Below, piece by piece: positions 1-10,796 of a DNA stretch of 64,000 nucleotides (positions within the stretch are counted from its first letter, which is position 1; each line of letters opens with the position of its first letter). The position numbers were made by a program, and so were the translations under genes. Below the pieces are notes generated by a model. It was given only the letters and a program-made list of their open reading frames with translations. It did no database searches and had not been told where the DNA came from. The stretch spans positions 14,891,208 through 14,955,207 of the forward strand of contig OU015568.1 in NCBI GenBank assembly GCA_907165135.1. Reading direction: 5' to 3'. This DNA comes from Oikopleura dioica (lineage: Eukaryota > Chordata > Appendicularia > Copelata > Oikopleuridae).

Positions 1-115
1 CGTCGAGTTGAGCTCGCTCCTCATCAGTGAGTTTTTCGAGGAAGTCCTTCTCGTCCTTGATCTGGTGATAGTCTCGGTAACGCCAATAATCGCTCTGGTC
101 CCTGAGGCTTCTCAT
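1..115 (-). CDS. Partial unknown protein, 5' portion only
   Basis: An open reading frame on the minus strand runs off the left edge of the window. From the ATG at 115 it reads MRSLRDQSDYWRYRDYHQ and then a Lys/Glu-rich helix ending KLTDEERAQLD. The frame stays open upstream to about 172, through LWTGYDSYH, so this could also be an internal exon joined at an acceptor near 165-172 instead of the first exon. The mix of aromatic and charged residues looks coding, but I do not recognise the family, and no downstream sequence is available. Confidence 0.4.
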   Translation of the reverse strand, partial: MRSLRDQSDYWRYRDYHQIKDEKDFLEKLTDEERAQLD

Positions 116-443
116 ATGATATGAGTCATATCCAGTCCACAGATTGATTTTGCCAGTTGACGACCTTCTGGCTCAAGCCTTCTCTTTCACTCGAAATCAT
201 TTTTGACAAAAATGTACTCCTTCAATTATCCTAATGTGATGCTCATAAAAAGTATTTTCTTACGAATCGCAACAAAAGAGGCTATTTACGAAGTCATTGT
301 TGACTTTGACGACGTCAACTCATTGGATCTCGCTTTTATGGGTCAGAGTCATTAATGCCGACCGTCGTGACGAAATATCCTTATGCCAAGATATGGATAA
401 ACAACCATGAGAAATCAGTTTAAAATATTTTGTATCATCGGTA

Positions 444-775
444 GGAGTACCAGAGAATAATTCGGCATTTTACTGGGCTAAGATAGGAGAGAGTTTAGGG
501 AGGTTTGGTTCTTGCTGCATGGTTATCAGTCGTTTTCGTTCCTTGACCCGGCGGCCAGTCATTCAATTTCATGGATTTCCGAAATAACTGTGGTTTCTGA
601 CTTCGAGGGGGCCAAATGCCCCCAGGATACCAAATAGCTCCACAATATCAACATTGAAAATGATCCCCACGACCAAAACTTTCCAAGACTTTACTATTTA
701 TTAACTAGTAATAGTCTTACCCTAACCCTAACCAACTTTAGCCCAGTAAAATGTCGAACTATTCTCCGGTTCTCC
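444..775. mobile_element. Inverted-repeat MITE with TA target duplication
   Basis: About 38 bp at 444-481 (GGAGTACCAGAGAATAATTC onward, ending TTTTACTGGGCTAA) is repeated in inverted orientation at 738-775 with four or five mismatches. Both ends are flanked by TA (442-443 and 776-777), the target duplication of Tc1/mariner-type elements. There is no transposase frame inside, so this is a non-autonomous element of 332 bp. Its interior holds a CCCTAACCCTAACC tract at about 720-733 and an AAATGATCCCC block (658-668) shared with the elements at 20202 and 43141. Confidence 0.75.
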
Positions 776-1108
776 TAATCATAGTCTTTCCACTTACATT
801 TTTGCTCTACTACGGAAGTTTTAAATATTTGAGAGAAAATCAAGCAAATCAAGTTAGAGATGATCATTACAGAAGAAATATCGCCGATCAGAATAAAATA
901 TCAGGAAGGTTTTAAAAAACAGGAACATTTTGCCAATTTAATTGAAAGAAATCTGTTTGAAACCATACTAAGACGATTTATCATTTATTAAAAACGAGCT
1001 GATCAAAATAAAAGAAGCACAAAACATCCACCCGAAGCAAAAAGCAAAAGAAAATCAACTAAACCCGGTCGAGGACGAACAAACAGGCATGTTTTCAGCC
1101 TCTTTATA
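750..1108 (+). pseudogene. Broken first exon of a type II sulfotransferase-like protein
   Basis: From the ATG at 750 the frame encodes MSNYSPVLLIIVFPLTFLLY, a single membrane anchor, then a charged stem, and stops at TAA near 915. The stem appears to continue in another frame (QEGFKKQEHFANLIERNLFE) and then in a third (NELIKIKEAQNIHPKQKAKE), so two frameshifts break it. Anchor plus charged stem matches the first exon of the intact sulfotransferase that follows at 1224, suggesting a decayed tandem copy of that exon. The ATG and first codons lie in the right inverted repeat of the element at 444-775. Splicing cannot be fully excluded. Confidence 0.4.
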
Positions 1109-1223
1109 AAAAAATGTCACGCATCGACAGCCAATATATTTTCATATTTACATTGCGGGGACTCACTCAACAACGCGATTGAGCCAGGCCTGCGAGATTA
1201 GTGAAAGAAAAAAGAAAGAGTTA

Positions 1224-3275
1224 ATGAAATTTAACAAGGGATTTTGTCTTGCTTTTTGCCTTGTTATCGTTGTGTTGTTTTTATGGTTTTCTAGCTATAA
1301 GAATTTCAAAAGCGATTTACAAGTAGCATCTTACAGAAAACTTCAAATTTCTGATGATCTTCTTAAACTTCTCGATTTCCAAGAAGAGCTCAGTAAAATT
1401 AGAGAGATTGTTGAGGATATCACAATTGAAAAGAAACAAAATTCTTTGAACCATAATTACGAGAAAAGTAATGAAAACATCAAAGTTGTCGAGAAAATTG
1501 TCGAGAAAAAAATTTTCATTTACGATGAACACCCTCATAAACCATGGAAGAATCAACAGCTCAACGAATATATTGGCGAATTTGGAAGGACGGATTCAAA
1601 TTTCTGCCAGAAAAAGGAGCACATCTACTTTTTGAAAACGTCCAAAACTGGAGGAACCACCTTTGCAAATATCTTGCAACGATTTGGGTAAGTCAAATAT
1701 ACTTAATGATAAGAGTCCAATGACAAGACTCTTATCAATTAACAGAAGGCCCTTATGATAGGGTTCCCATTTTAATGAACAAATACTGTATTAGGGTTAG
1801 GGTTAGAGTTAGGGATATTAAATTCGCTAAAATAGCATTTGCATCTTTTAATAATACCCTTCTATTTTATTAACAACAAAAATAGATACAGAAGGCCCGG
1901 AACAAATTTTCTCATGGGTGAATGTGGCAATGGAGCGATGTTCTTCGCGAACGGCGAGTTACCATTTAACCTCGATGTATGCTTTGTCGGTCGAGATTTC
2001 AAGCAAAGACCAAAGTTCGATCTCAGTTTTGTGCACATGAAGTACAATCGCACCGCTGTGGATGAATTAATGCAGCCAGATACGTTCAAAGTGTCGATTT
2101 TGCGCGACCCGGTTGAAAATTTTATCTCTTCTTGGAGATATTACAATGGGCTTATTAAAGACTTGAGAGGCAAAGTTATGAATGATGTTCCAGGTGAGAA
2201 CGGGAGAATAAAAACGGAAAATAAAGGAAATTAAAGTTGACAAAAGACCAGCGGAAGGGGAAGATCCTGACTATTTTCTTGAAATCGAACAGTTCTTGAC
2301 GAAGCCCGCTGACTACCTCGAAGACTACGCGTACTCTCATGCTGGTCATCTGATGGTGATGAATCCGCAGCTGATATTCTTCGGTGTTCCTTCTTATCTA
2401 TTAAAAATGAACTATCAATTTGGCCATCAACTTGTCGACACTTGGCTGCATAACATTGCCGATGATTTCGACCATATTCTGATCTTGGAAGACATTGACC
2501 GGTCGTTGGCGATTTTGATGCTCAAACTTTGCTGGTCCATTGAAGATGTCGCTCATCTCAAGGTTTTTAGGCAGAAGGAGGTGATACTAATCTATTTCAG
2601 TTAAATTCAATGAAGAAAAACGACCAAAAACTAAGTGCTGGAAGCAACAAACGACTTCGCGACTTCAACTGGGGCGATGTCCGATTATACAATTATTTCA
2701 AATCGATTCATGATCGACAGAGTAAGAAGTGCTCCTCATTGATCAATAAAGTAAACAAATTTCTAGTAAAAGAAATCGGGGAAGACCGAATCAACGAAAT
2801 CGCAAAGCGTATCGAAGCAAGAGCAAATCAAATTTCTGATGAATGCCTCGAAACGGTCAAATCTGGAGACACGTGGATTCAAACGCTGAAATTGAAAGAA
2901 GAAAAGAGGAAAAATCAAACTTGTTTTATGATGACGAAAGACATGGGGCCGTATATTCACGAAGACCAGGTGACGAGATGGAAGCAGGAATATCCGACCT
3001 GGAGAATGCCGGAAAAGGACCTCGAAAAAATGCAGTTCAAAGGAAGTCAGACGCCGGATTTCTGCTCGAAAGACAGTAAGTTAATTTGAAATCGAACAAT
3101 CAAATAATTTTCTTTTTCAGAATTCGCCGAATTTCTAACAAAGCGAGAGAAAAACTACAGGGCATTTCTCAACTGGGAAACGAACGAGTACGACTTTTTG
3201 CCAACGCCGCCTAAATACCTAGACGAGTTTCGCAAACCAACAGGAAAAGAAGAGTTTTTCCGAATTTTAAATTGA
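1224..3275 (+). CDS. Galactose-3-O-sulfotransferase family protein
   Basis: Five exons (1224-1687, 1892-2193, 2237-2562, 2601-3075, 3121-3275) join in frame to 573 aa. Residues about 5-25 form a type II signal anchor, followed by a charged stem. The 5'-phosphosulfate loop of the Gal3ST family is seen as FLKTSKTGGTTFANI at the exon 1 end, and the 3'-phosphate site as SILRDPVENFISSWRYY in exon 2; HLKLNS across exons 3-4 matches the family's conserved LN element. The expected role is PAPS-dependent sulfation of galactose on glycans or glycolipids in the Golgi. The subfamily (GAL3ST1-4) cannot be told by eye. The start is the first ATG in frame before the anchor. Intron 1 is unusually long (204 bp) and carries telomere-like repeats. 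Confidence 0.85.
1746..1891. repeat. TTAGGG-bearing insertion in sulfotransferase intron 1
   Basis: The 11-mer ACAGAAGGCCC occurs at 1742-1752 and again at 1888-1898, where it spans the real acceptor of exon 2. The 146 bp between the copies contain TTAGGG, TTAGGG, TTAGAG, TTAGGG at 1791-1814. Without it the intron would be 58 bp, the usual size here. This looks like an insertion with a flanking duplication, or capture of telomeric sequence during break repair. Confidence 0.6.
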
Positions 3276-3562
3276 GCTGGTAAATATTTGGATCTGTACA
3301 AACATTGTTCTTCTGTATTTTCTGTTGCGATTTATCTTCAATATACCTAACTACTACAAAAAAATAGAGTTTTCGACATTTTTTTCTCGGTAATAAAAAG
3401 AAAGCTGTTTTATGCTTGCTCATCAAATAAATCGAATTTATTTGTATTCCAATATTTGCATTTACGTTTTATCCCGGAAAATTTAAAGAAATAAAGCTGT
3501 TGAACGGATCTAAGGTTACTTCTGAGAGAAAAGCAACTGGCCCTGCTGGGTAACAAATTAGA

Positions 3563-3976
3563 ATGAATTCTTTCAAGGTCGATTCTGAGAATGAGCTTTG
3601 GCCGACTGATAATGAGGGGTGGTTCATGTTCACTTGGATTATAATTTCTGGGTTGATTGGCTGCATTGGTTTTCCGCTTGTGATTTGCATTCTTGGATTT
3701 ACCGTGCAAGGAGTAAGGAGAAAGTCTTGCGCGTCTGGAGTACAGAGCACCTATTATCGTGGCGAAACAGGTAACAACGACCAACAAAAAAAATATTTGA
3801 AAAATATTGAAGGCGGATGCTTTAGCTGCTGCCAGTCGTTAGGGACAAGCATTTTTGTCATGGTTATAATCGGATTCGTTATTGGCGCTGTTTCTGGAGG
3901 ATTTATTGCACATGGAGTTTACGAAAACCACCATCCATCGAATGAAACTCTCACATTTGAAAAATTTTCAACTTGA
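3563..3976 (+). CDS. Small two-pass membrane protein, unknown
   Basis: A single-exon frame of 137 aa. A hydrophobic segment at about residues 23-49 (TWIIISGLIGCIGFPLVICI) and a second at about 94-118 (SIFVMVIIGFVIGAVSGGF) are joined by a basic, Cys- and Gly-rich loop with a KSCASG stretch and GGCFSCC. The second segment has small-residue packing motifs (GxxxG-like). The short polar tail has one possible N-glycosylation site (NET). I do not recognise the family. It lies about 290 bp after the sulfotransferase on the same strand, and no intron is needed. Confidence 0.6.
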   Translation: MNSFKVDSENELWPTDNEGWFMFTWIIISGLIGCIGFPLVICILGFTVQGVRRKSCASGVQSTYYRGETGNNDQQKKYLKNIEGGCFSCCQSLGTSIFVMVIIGFVIGAVSGGFIAHGVYENHHPSNETLTFEKFST

Positions 3977-4153
3977 CGAAAAAAGCTATCTGAATAAACT
4001 TGATCGAAACCGTCATTTTCCGCGTAAATTCGTAGCTTGTTATTGAGATCATCTTTTGAGCATGGTCCATGCTGCATGGACCAAGTTCTAGATCACAAGT
4101 GTTGTTGAGTAGGGAGTAAGTTGGGCTTATCAAAAAGTCAAATTACTTTCAAA

Positions 4154-4848
4154 ATGGATCCTGCCGAGAACATAATCTTAAAAGACCTTGCACAGAATGT
4201 TGGAGAACATGCAAGGGCATGCATTGAAGGAAAACCCGTCAAGGCAAACAACCCACCGGTAAATTTATTAAAAACGGTTTTTAAAACCTTTAACTTGAGA
4301 ATTCATGTCTTTTAGGCATCTGCAACATTGGCTGGAAAAGAGAACCTCCCCGAGGATAAAATAACAGAGGATTGCCAAGCTATTCCTCCTCTTGAAATTG
4401 TCCCTGTTGACAGCAACCCTACCATTAAAAGCGAGCCAGCAGAAGACTCGACAACGGGAGTCAAACAAGAGGAAACTACAGAAAAGAAAACGGCTAAAAG
4501 AACTGCAAGAACTTCCACCAATGCTCCCCCGAGAAAGAAGAGGGCATCAAGCAAGAAAAATGAAATCAATGACGAAAACCTCGATAAGAAAATCAAAGAG
4601 TTGCAGATAAAGGAAACGGTGTAATTTCTAAAACTTCTCGAAATTGTTACACCGAGGTAAACTATTTTAAAACCGACAGAAAGGTAGACAAGCAAAAGAA
4701 AGTCTTTGATGCTGCCTTGCTAGAACTGGATTCTGCAATCAAGTTAAAACAAATGAAAAAGGAAGAAGAACTCAAGATTGTCGAGAAAAGCATTCGAGAG
4801 CTTCAAAACCGACGAAAAGAACTCCAAGAAACACTTGATAAAAACTAA
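4154..4848 (+). CDS. Lys-rich nuclear-type protein with C-terminal coiled coil (copy 1)
   Basis: Three exons (4154-4258, 4316-4618, 4684-4848), all phase 0, give about 190 aa. The N-terminal part is disordered, with two SUMO-site-like peptides (IKSEP, VKQEE), then a very basic patch (RKKRASSKK) like a nuclear localisation signal. The last exon encodes a heptad-rich helix (KIVEKSIRELQNRRKELQET). The gene at 5354 has the same layout, the same KET|VD splice position and a clearly similar coil, so the two are tandem paralogues. Function unknown; a nuclear or chromatin role is only inferred from composition. Confidence 0.6.
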
Positions 4849-4966
4849 TGATTATTTTAATACTTCCTATAAATATAATTTTGATAATAAACGACCTTTC
4901 TAGATCTCACGTGTTGTTCATCATTTCGTAAAAAATATTGCAGTTATTATTATTTTCTTAATAAAA

Positions 4967-5254
4967 ATGGCATTTGGAGTTTACCTACGACTACTTGGCG
5001 AAGCGAAAAGTATTGAAGAATACAACAAATCAGCTCCCGTGCCGCAGTTTCATTTGCGCGAAATGAACAGTGAAGGTTGGATCGTGGAAATTCAGGGCCC
5101 TATGGATAGTGCATTCGAGGGAAGAACGGTCCAATTCGAGTTGACGTTCACGGAAGAGTATCCGTTTGTGCCACCGATGATTCGATGCCTCGACGAGATG
5201 GAGGGCACTTCTTTCCAAAAAAATGAACTGTTGCCTTTTGAAGGATTCAGGTGA
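4967..5254 (+). CDS. Truncated UBC/E2-fold protein lacking the catalytic half
   Basis: A single-exon frame of 95 aa. It resembles the N-terminal half of a ubiquitin-conjugating enzyme: GWIVEIQGPMDSAFEGRTVQ matches the first strands and SxFEG turn, and EEYPFVPPMIRC the YPF.PP strand and loop. It stops before the catalytic Cys region. The following 100 bp hold an AATAAA at about 5279 and then the next gene, leaving no room for the missing half. It may be a UEV-like fragment, an inactive binding module or a decaying gene. The Met at 4967 follows an A-rich leader and fits the usual E2 start. Confidence 0.6.
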   Translation: MAFGVYLRLLGEAKSIEEYNKSAPVPQFHLREMNSEGWIVEIQGPMDSAFEGRTVQFELTFTEEYPFVPPMIRCLDEMEGTSFQKNELLPFEGFR

Positions 5255-5353
5255 AAAATATTCAAATTTCTATAAAAAAATAAAGTCTTAAGTCACGACG
5301 AGTGGTCGCACACAATAAAAGTAGTTCAAATTCTTCTGACGATTCAAGGCATA

Positions 5354-5949
5354 ATGGGAACTACGAAAAAGAAACCGACAAAGGACGCAGAGAATCATCG
5401 AGCCGCCAGTCCCCAGCATGAGGAATCTCTTCGACCGATGCCCATTTACCAAGAAAGTACACAGTCGGAAAATGAAAATCAGGAAGTTGATGATTATCAA
5501 AACCTGGAAATTGTGGATATAAAAAGCGAACAAGAGCGAAGTCCAGAGAAAACCAAAGAAGAGCCCACGAAGCGCAGAGTCCGGAAAAGATCAGCGAAAA
5601 ATGCCCTGCTTCCAGTCAAGGTCCCCGATCAAAGAAAACTGCTCCGGGCTGGAATCTCATAAAAGTCGCAGATACCGAATCTTGGGTAAAAATGGCACAA
5701 GAAAAGGAAACGGTTGAAATAAATTCTTGCTACATACATGTATTGCTAGAATATGTTAAAAACTATACCGGTATTTTAACCAACACTAAGGTAGATTTGG
5801 CGAAAATAGAATACGATCGTGCCGTCAAAGAGCTTAACGATGCTCTAGCATCGAAAAAGAAACATGATGAGCTGACAGAAATCGAAGAAAATCTTCGAGA
5901 GCTGGAAAAAAGACGAAATGAGCTGAAGAAGTCGCTTCGAAAATTGTAA
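5354..5949 (+). CDS. Lys-rich protein with C-terminal coiled coil (copy 2)
   Basis: Tandem paralogue of the gene at 4154. The first part (5354 on) is acidic and disordered with IVDIKSEQERSP, then basic (TKRRVRKRSAK). The last exon (5791-5949) encodes the coil EIEENLRELEKRRNELKKSL, entered at the same MAQEKET|VD junction as copy 1. The middle is unresolved: the first frame stops at 5662 while the exon before the coil is read in another frame (open across 5600-5718), so either a short intron is present (for example 5579-5634) or there is an indel. Function unknown. Confidence 0.5.
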
Positions 5950-6250
5950 GCATCTAACTTTCTATCTTTTCATCTCTGATAAAATTCTTCAATTCTTTCC
6001 TCCTTTCATGGCAAATAATCAACTGAAATTTCAAACTCTTGTTCTGAGAAAAATATATTCTCTAAATCACAAGATATATTTTTCACGGGTTTCTTTTATT
6101 TGTAGCTTTGATTCGTCAAGGAAGTAAAACATCAAGCATGTTTAGTCAGTAAAGAAAAATGGCGTAAAAGATTTAGCCAAAACATAAATGAATTGAAATG
6201 AGGGCAGTCTAAGAATTCTCATCTTGGAGATATTTTTTTCGTAAATTCTT

Positions 6251-7006
6251 CTAATAGTAGCCACCGCGGCCTCGACCCCGGCCGCGTCCTCGTCCGCGAG
6301 TTCCTCCTCGTTGATTTTGGTTGCCGCCGTTGTTGTAAAACTAGAAGGATAATTTGAATGATAGATGATTTATAAGGAGCTCTAACGGATGTTCCGTTTG
6401 TTTCTTCAAGTCTGTCGAGGTAGTTGTTCGCGTTACGTCTGTTTCCTTGCATTCCTTGTCTTCCAGTGCGCGAAGGCATCATCGAAGCCCCCGAATTTCC
6501 AACAAGATTGGCGTACTTGGCAGCTTCCCTGAAAGATACAAATGTAATTACCCTATCTTTCTTACAAGGATCCTACTTGATCGCAGCTTGAAGCGTTCTC
6601 TTCGCTTGTAAAAGTTTTTGGCGGGCGGCAGCTTCAGACATTCCAGCGTTGCCTCCACGCCCGCCTCCTCGGAAGGCCTTGGTAGGGCTTCCTCGCCCGT
6701 TGCTCTGACGTTTTTGAACGGCCCCTCCGCGAGATCTGGCACCGCCTCGACCTCGTCCGCCACCACGTCTGTTCTGTGGTGTGGGGTTCTTTCTTGAGGG
6801 CATGGTCTTGTTACCAGCATTGCCTGAAAAAACCGTTAGCGGAAGAAAGCTAGGGGAAGCTCGGTACCTTTGTTGAAAGGAGCTCCGCCTCTCCTTCCTC
6901 GAGAAGAGATCTGATTCTTCTTTGCGTAGTCGTCTAGGGAAGGGAGCAAAAAGCATGTTAAAAGTAGCTAAAACAGGGAAGTTTTCTTACCAAGAGACAA
7001 ATCCAT
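6251..7006 (-). CDS. UIF/ALYREF-type RGG mRNA export adaptor
   Basis: Five exons (7006-6991, 6933-6868, 6823-6577, 6528-6387, 6340-6251) join in frame to 186 aa. The N-terminus MDLSLDDYAKKNQ matches the UAP56-binding motif (MDxSLDDIIxxN) of ALYREF and UIF/FYTTD1. It is followed by an RGG/RG block (NRRGGGRGRGGARSRGG), an Ala-rich helix (ARQKLLQAKRTLQAAIKEAA) and a second RG tail ending GGYY. There is no RRM, which separates it from ALYREF and fits UIF or CHTOP better. The expected role is bridging mRNA and the UAP56 helicase for NXF1-dependent export. The 16-nt first exon is notable. UAP56 binding is inferred from the motif only. Confidence 0.7.
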
Positions 7007-8315
7007 TCTAAATTAGACAGGGAACTTATTACTCCGAAATTTTGCGATTTGAAAAGAATTGCGCAGAACAGAAGAAACACGAATAAAATCGCAATATCCT
7101 ACGCCTTTATTTATTTATTTTGTATGTTTTATACAGGGCCTTTGTTTTCTGCCAAGTGACATTTTTTGTACAAAATTCAACCACACTTCGGTCCAGAGAA
7201 AAATTTACTGCTGGACCGAATCTACATATCAAGCTCAGAGATAGATGTTTTCAGCTTCTTGTACAAAACTCTACTACTGTACTTGCAACGAGCAATACTC
7301 AGAGAGAAGGATCACGTGGAGGAAGAAGTAACTCCCTGATCTAGAAATTCAGAAGCAAAGAAAGAATCTATGAATTGTCTGTTACATGTGTTTCTGTCCG
7401 TGTGTTTGTGTTCGTTCCCGACACTCCTTTTAAGAATTAGGTAAAAGCAATTATTTCAACACGAGAGTACTTAGAATGTCATTTGGAGCGGGGGTTGATC
7501 TTTCTTAGTTATCTGGGCTATTTGACGAAAAATAGATAGATAATTAATCGAGATTGAAGCGGGAGTGTGGCGGAATCGAAGTTCCAAAATCTCTCTTCTG
7601 AAAAAAGTGATAGGAATCAACATTAGCAGTCGTAAAGTAATGATGAGCTTCCTTGGAAACAACAAGGTAAACTGACTTGTCTAGAGAATAGTCTCGGATT
7701 TTTTACAGTCTGTAAGACAGATAAAATGCCGATTACTAATCGGCGATTAGAGACCTCTCAAACTTATCAATGAACTATCCTTATTTTAGATTTTTTACCA
7801 AATAAAATTAATATTACGACTGCCTTCCGAGTATCCAGAGGGCTCGTATTGTATGAGAACATAAAGGGCCTTCAGAAAAGCCACACAGTCCTGCTTCAAT
7901 CCAACTTTACTGTACTGTTTTTAAAAAATGTAGTTTGTGAGTCACAGAAATAGAAATTTGTTTGATTCACGAAAATGCACTTGAACGGGCGATATTGCAG
8001 AAATGAATGAAGCCCACCTCGTCTCAACCTTTCCTCTCTCTCTCTTTTTCTGTTTCTTGTAGGCGCGACTGTAAGAAGAGTTCAGAGCACAGGCACAAAA
8101 TTCAGAAGGAATAATAACAACAAAGAATACTACAACAGAGCAAACGAATTCTTCGTTTCTTTGAGAATTTAACTTACATAAACACAAATAGAATGAATTA
8201 GAAAATAACTATAAGATCTAACGATCAGAATTTCTTTAAATTTAGTGATTGGAAAGAGAAAAAGTTGAGACTGAAAGTGAGATCGTTTGTTTAGTGAACT
8301 TTGTTTTGGCAGTGA
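7007..8315. other. Gene-free stretch, probable 3' UTR of the RRM gene
   Basis: No convincing coding exon. On the minus strand it follows the last exon of the two-RRM gene and contains several AATAAA-type signals, densest at 7107-7120 (TTTATT on the plus strand), about 100 bp before the next minus-strand gene start. An acceptor-like site near 7600 followed by KRDFGTSIPPHSRFNLD and stop could be an alternative last exon, but I could not match phases. Confidence 0.45.
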
Positions 8316-10190
8316 TCATTTCATTTTTCTTCTTAGGCAGTGTTCACAGCTAAACATTTTTAATAGAACAAGCTGACCGAGCTTTTGCTGACCTTGGTTA
8401 TCTTTCTCTTGGATCGGCGGAGCCACTGACTGGTGGTGCGATTGATACATGTTGTAGCCCATTTGACTGAATGGATTTTAATGAAGGAGATTGCGACTGA
8501 AGCTTACCCAGGATGTTGTTGAGGGTGTTGCTGATAGTGATTGTGAGCTTGCTGCATAACCATAGGCTATAATAACGAAGGAATCATGAATAGTTAGCCC
8601 AAGAACAAATTACCGGCTGCTGCATCATCTGCTGTGGCATAATAATCGGCTGGTTAACCACCATGTTCTGGTCGACATTGTTTCCTTGTATGTAAGGCTG
8701 GTAAACCGGTCCATGGTGGTATAAATACTACAGAAAGAATAATGATAAGGTACCTACTAGCGCCTTACTTGTGGATAGACGTGCTGGTTCTGATAGTGCG
8801 GAAAGTACTGTTGGATATGATTCGTAATAGGTATCTGAAAGTATTTTTGCAGTTAGGCTTTTGAGAGAATTTAGTACCGATTGCCCATAATGACTTTTCA
8901 TTATTTCTGGCGAGACGGGAGCAGTAGTGGAGCGGGCCGAGTCCGTTGCGTGTTTGATCCTTCCTGGTCCACCAGGGTGGTGTCTATCACGCGTCTTGTT
9001 CGAGATTCTCTTCTTCTCCACTCTCAATATTCTGTTGTTCACTGAATGCTGCTCCCTTGATTCCAAGCACTTATTTCTATCCTTCAAGAATACTGTTAAT
9101 CGCACATGGAAAGACCGAAAAAAAGCAAACCTCCTTTGACTGAAAAGTAACGAATGCGAACCCTCTTGGCTCCTGGTTATCCTTGTTCTTGGCGACAGAG
9201 ACGGCTTCGACAATTCCAAAGCGCGAAAAGTGCGAGGTAAGGTCTTGCTCAGAAGCCATGTGTGGAACTCCACCGACGTAGACGCTCAATTCGTCGTCGA
9301 ATCTTGAAATGAGATATTGAATGATTAGATTAGATTTTTGTTACTTGTTAGGCGTGTTGGTTCTGGGCGTCGCGTTGTTGCGGTGGCTGTTGTTACTTTT
9401 TGTGCTCATCGAGTCTGCTTGGTGGTGGAGGTGCTCTGGGGAGTGGTGAGAATTCATATATGGCCGGCCATTATGTCCACCCCAGTGCATGTGCTGCATC
9501 GGGCCTCCTCTACCGTAATATCCACCCTGAACGTAGGAATAAATAAACATGATCTCGATCAGAGATTATCACGTGATTCTGATACTGATGATGTCCAGGG
9601 CTTCGTTGATAGTGATTCTGATAATTTGGGCTGCTGCTGTAAGAGCTGTTCTGGTAGGGTCGCCCGCCATGTCGCTCTTTTTCTTTACAATTCTGAACGG
9701 AAGGGCATGAAAGATTGTATGTTCGTCATTTCTTACCTTGACAGAGATGCTTCTTCCTTCAATAAAGTGTTGCGTTTGGTTGAGACAGGCAGAAGCGCTG
9801 TCTACTTGTTCGAATGTTACGAAGCCGTATCCCTTTGACCGCTGTGTCGCGTCCTGAAAGACAACTAGAAAAAGGGTAGTTTGAGGTTTCTACCTTGATG
9901 AGCGCAAATGAGAGCACCTTGCCCCATTTGGAGAAATACTCTTCGAGCATTTCATTCGTATGATTGAGATTCGCCAGGCCGCCGACAAAGAGCTTGTTCG
10001 AGGAGGCAACGTAATTTGAATTTGTTGTTTCCGCTTTGGTGCTATTCACAGTTGTATTTGCTTCGGGAGTTTTAGCAACTTTTGGCGGCTGAGCTGGGGC
10101 TGCCTCTTGCTCCACCGACGATGGTGGCATTGGATTAGTGCTTGCTTGAGGAGTTTTCACCTCATTGTTCGTCTGGGCGCTCTCTGTCAT
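8316..10190 (-). CDS. Two-RRM hnRNP-like RNA-binding protein
   Basis: A multi-exon gene with short introns. After a Pro/Ala/Thr-rich N-terminus, RRM1 has RNP2 KLFVGGL (exon 10190-9894) and RNP1 KGYGFVTF (exon 9853-9737). A His/Asn/Tyr/Gly-rich linker (GGYYGRGGPMQHMHWGGHNG) leads to RRM2, with RNP2 VYVGGV and RNP1 RGFAFVTF (about 9290-9130) and RILRVEKK in the next exon. The C-terminal exons are Gln/His/Tyr/Met-rich. The layout resembles DAZAP1/hnRNP A proteins, but the long linker between RRMs is unusual, so I do not assign an orthologue. The C-terminus is uncertain: I read the last exon to a TGA at 8316, but further splicing is possible. Confidence 0.75.
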
Positions 10191-10796
10191 GTCCGATGAT
10201 GGACCGACGATACGCCTTCCAGTCTACAAGACCAACGATTGACTGAGTGCCTACTGATGCCTTGCTTTGCTTTTCGAATGAAAACAATGTGTTTTGCTGT
10301 GGCAAAAATGAATTGATATATTTCATTATGAATATAAAATAATATAAAGTAAGAAGAAACAGTTTTGAAGAATAATCGAGGGAAACGATATCTATGTGGA
10401 GATGAATCTCCCATTATAACATCACCCATTTTCAACATGAGAAATTTTCAAAAATTGTGACAGACAGCCATTACCAGTTATTACAGGTTTTAATGAACTT
10501 CTTAAAGCAGTTGGGAAAAATAAAAAAAGAAACAGAACGCATGGATGAAAAAGATGAAAAAGAAAGATTCTAAGACTACTCTTTTTTATTGTTATCAATC
10601 GAAAGGGATATCATCAGCTGCTCATACAGTAGCTTCAGTCGTCGCTACAGACTGTAGCCTACAGTTATAAGAATCAGCCTCATAAGTATAAATATATAAA
10701 GAACAAGCAATAGCAGAGGAAAAATTTTATAAATACGCAATACTGTGTCAGAATCAGATAGGTTCGTTGATGATGAACTTCACAAAAATAAACTAC
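10191..10796. other. Intergenic, no gene seen
   Basis: It lies between the end of SMG7 and the start of the two-RRM gene on the same strand. It is A/T-rich, with several TTTATT (minus-strand AATAAA) signals at 10570-10720 consistent with SMG7 polyadenylation. Short minus-strand ATGs at 10438-10380 give only a weak frame. Confidence 0.4.

Noticed and set aside
6573-6820. Overlapping minus-strand frames in the RGG region (6548-6820 and 6573-6956)
   Set aside because: Only the frame that splices to MDLSLDD and to the RG tail gives RGG repeats; the other is a shadow of the repetitive sequence.
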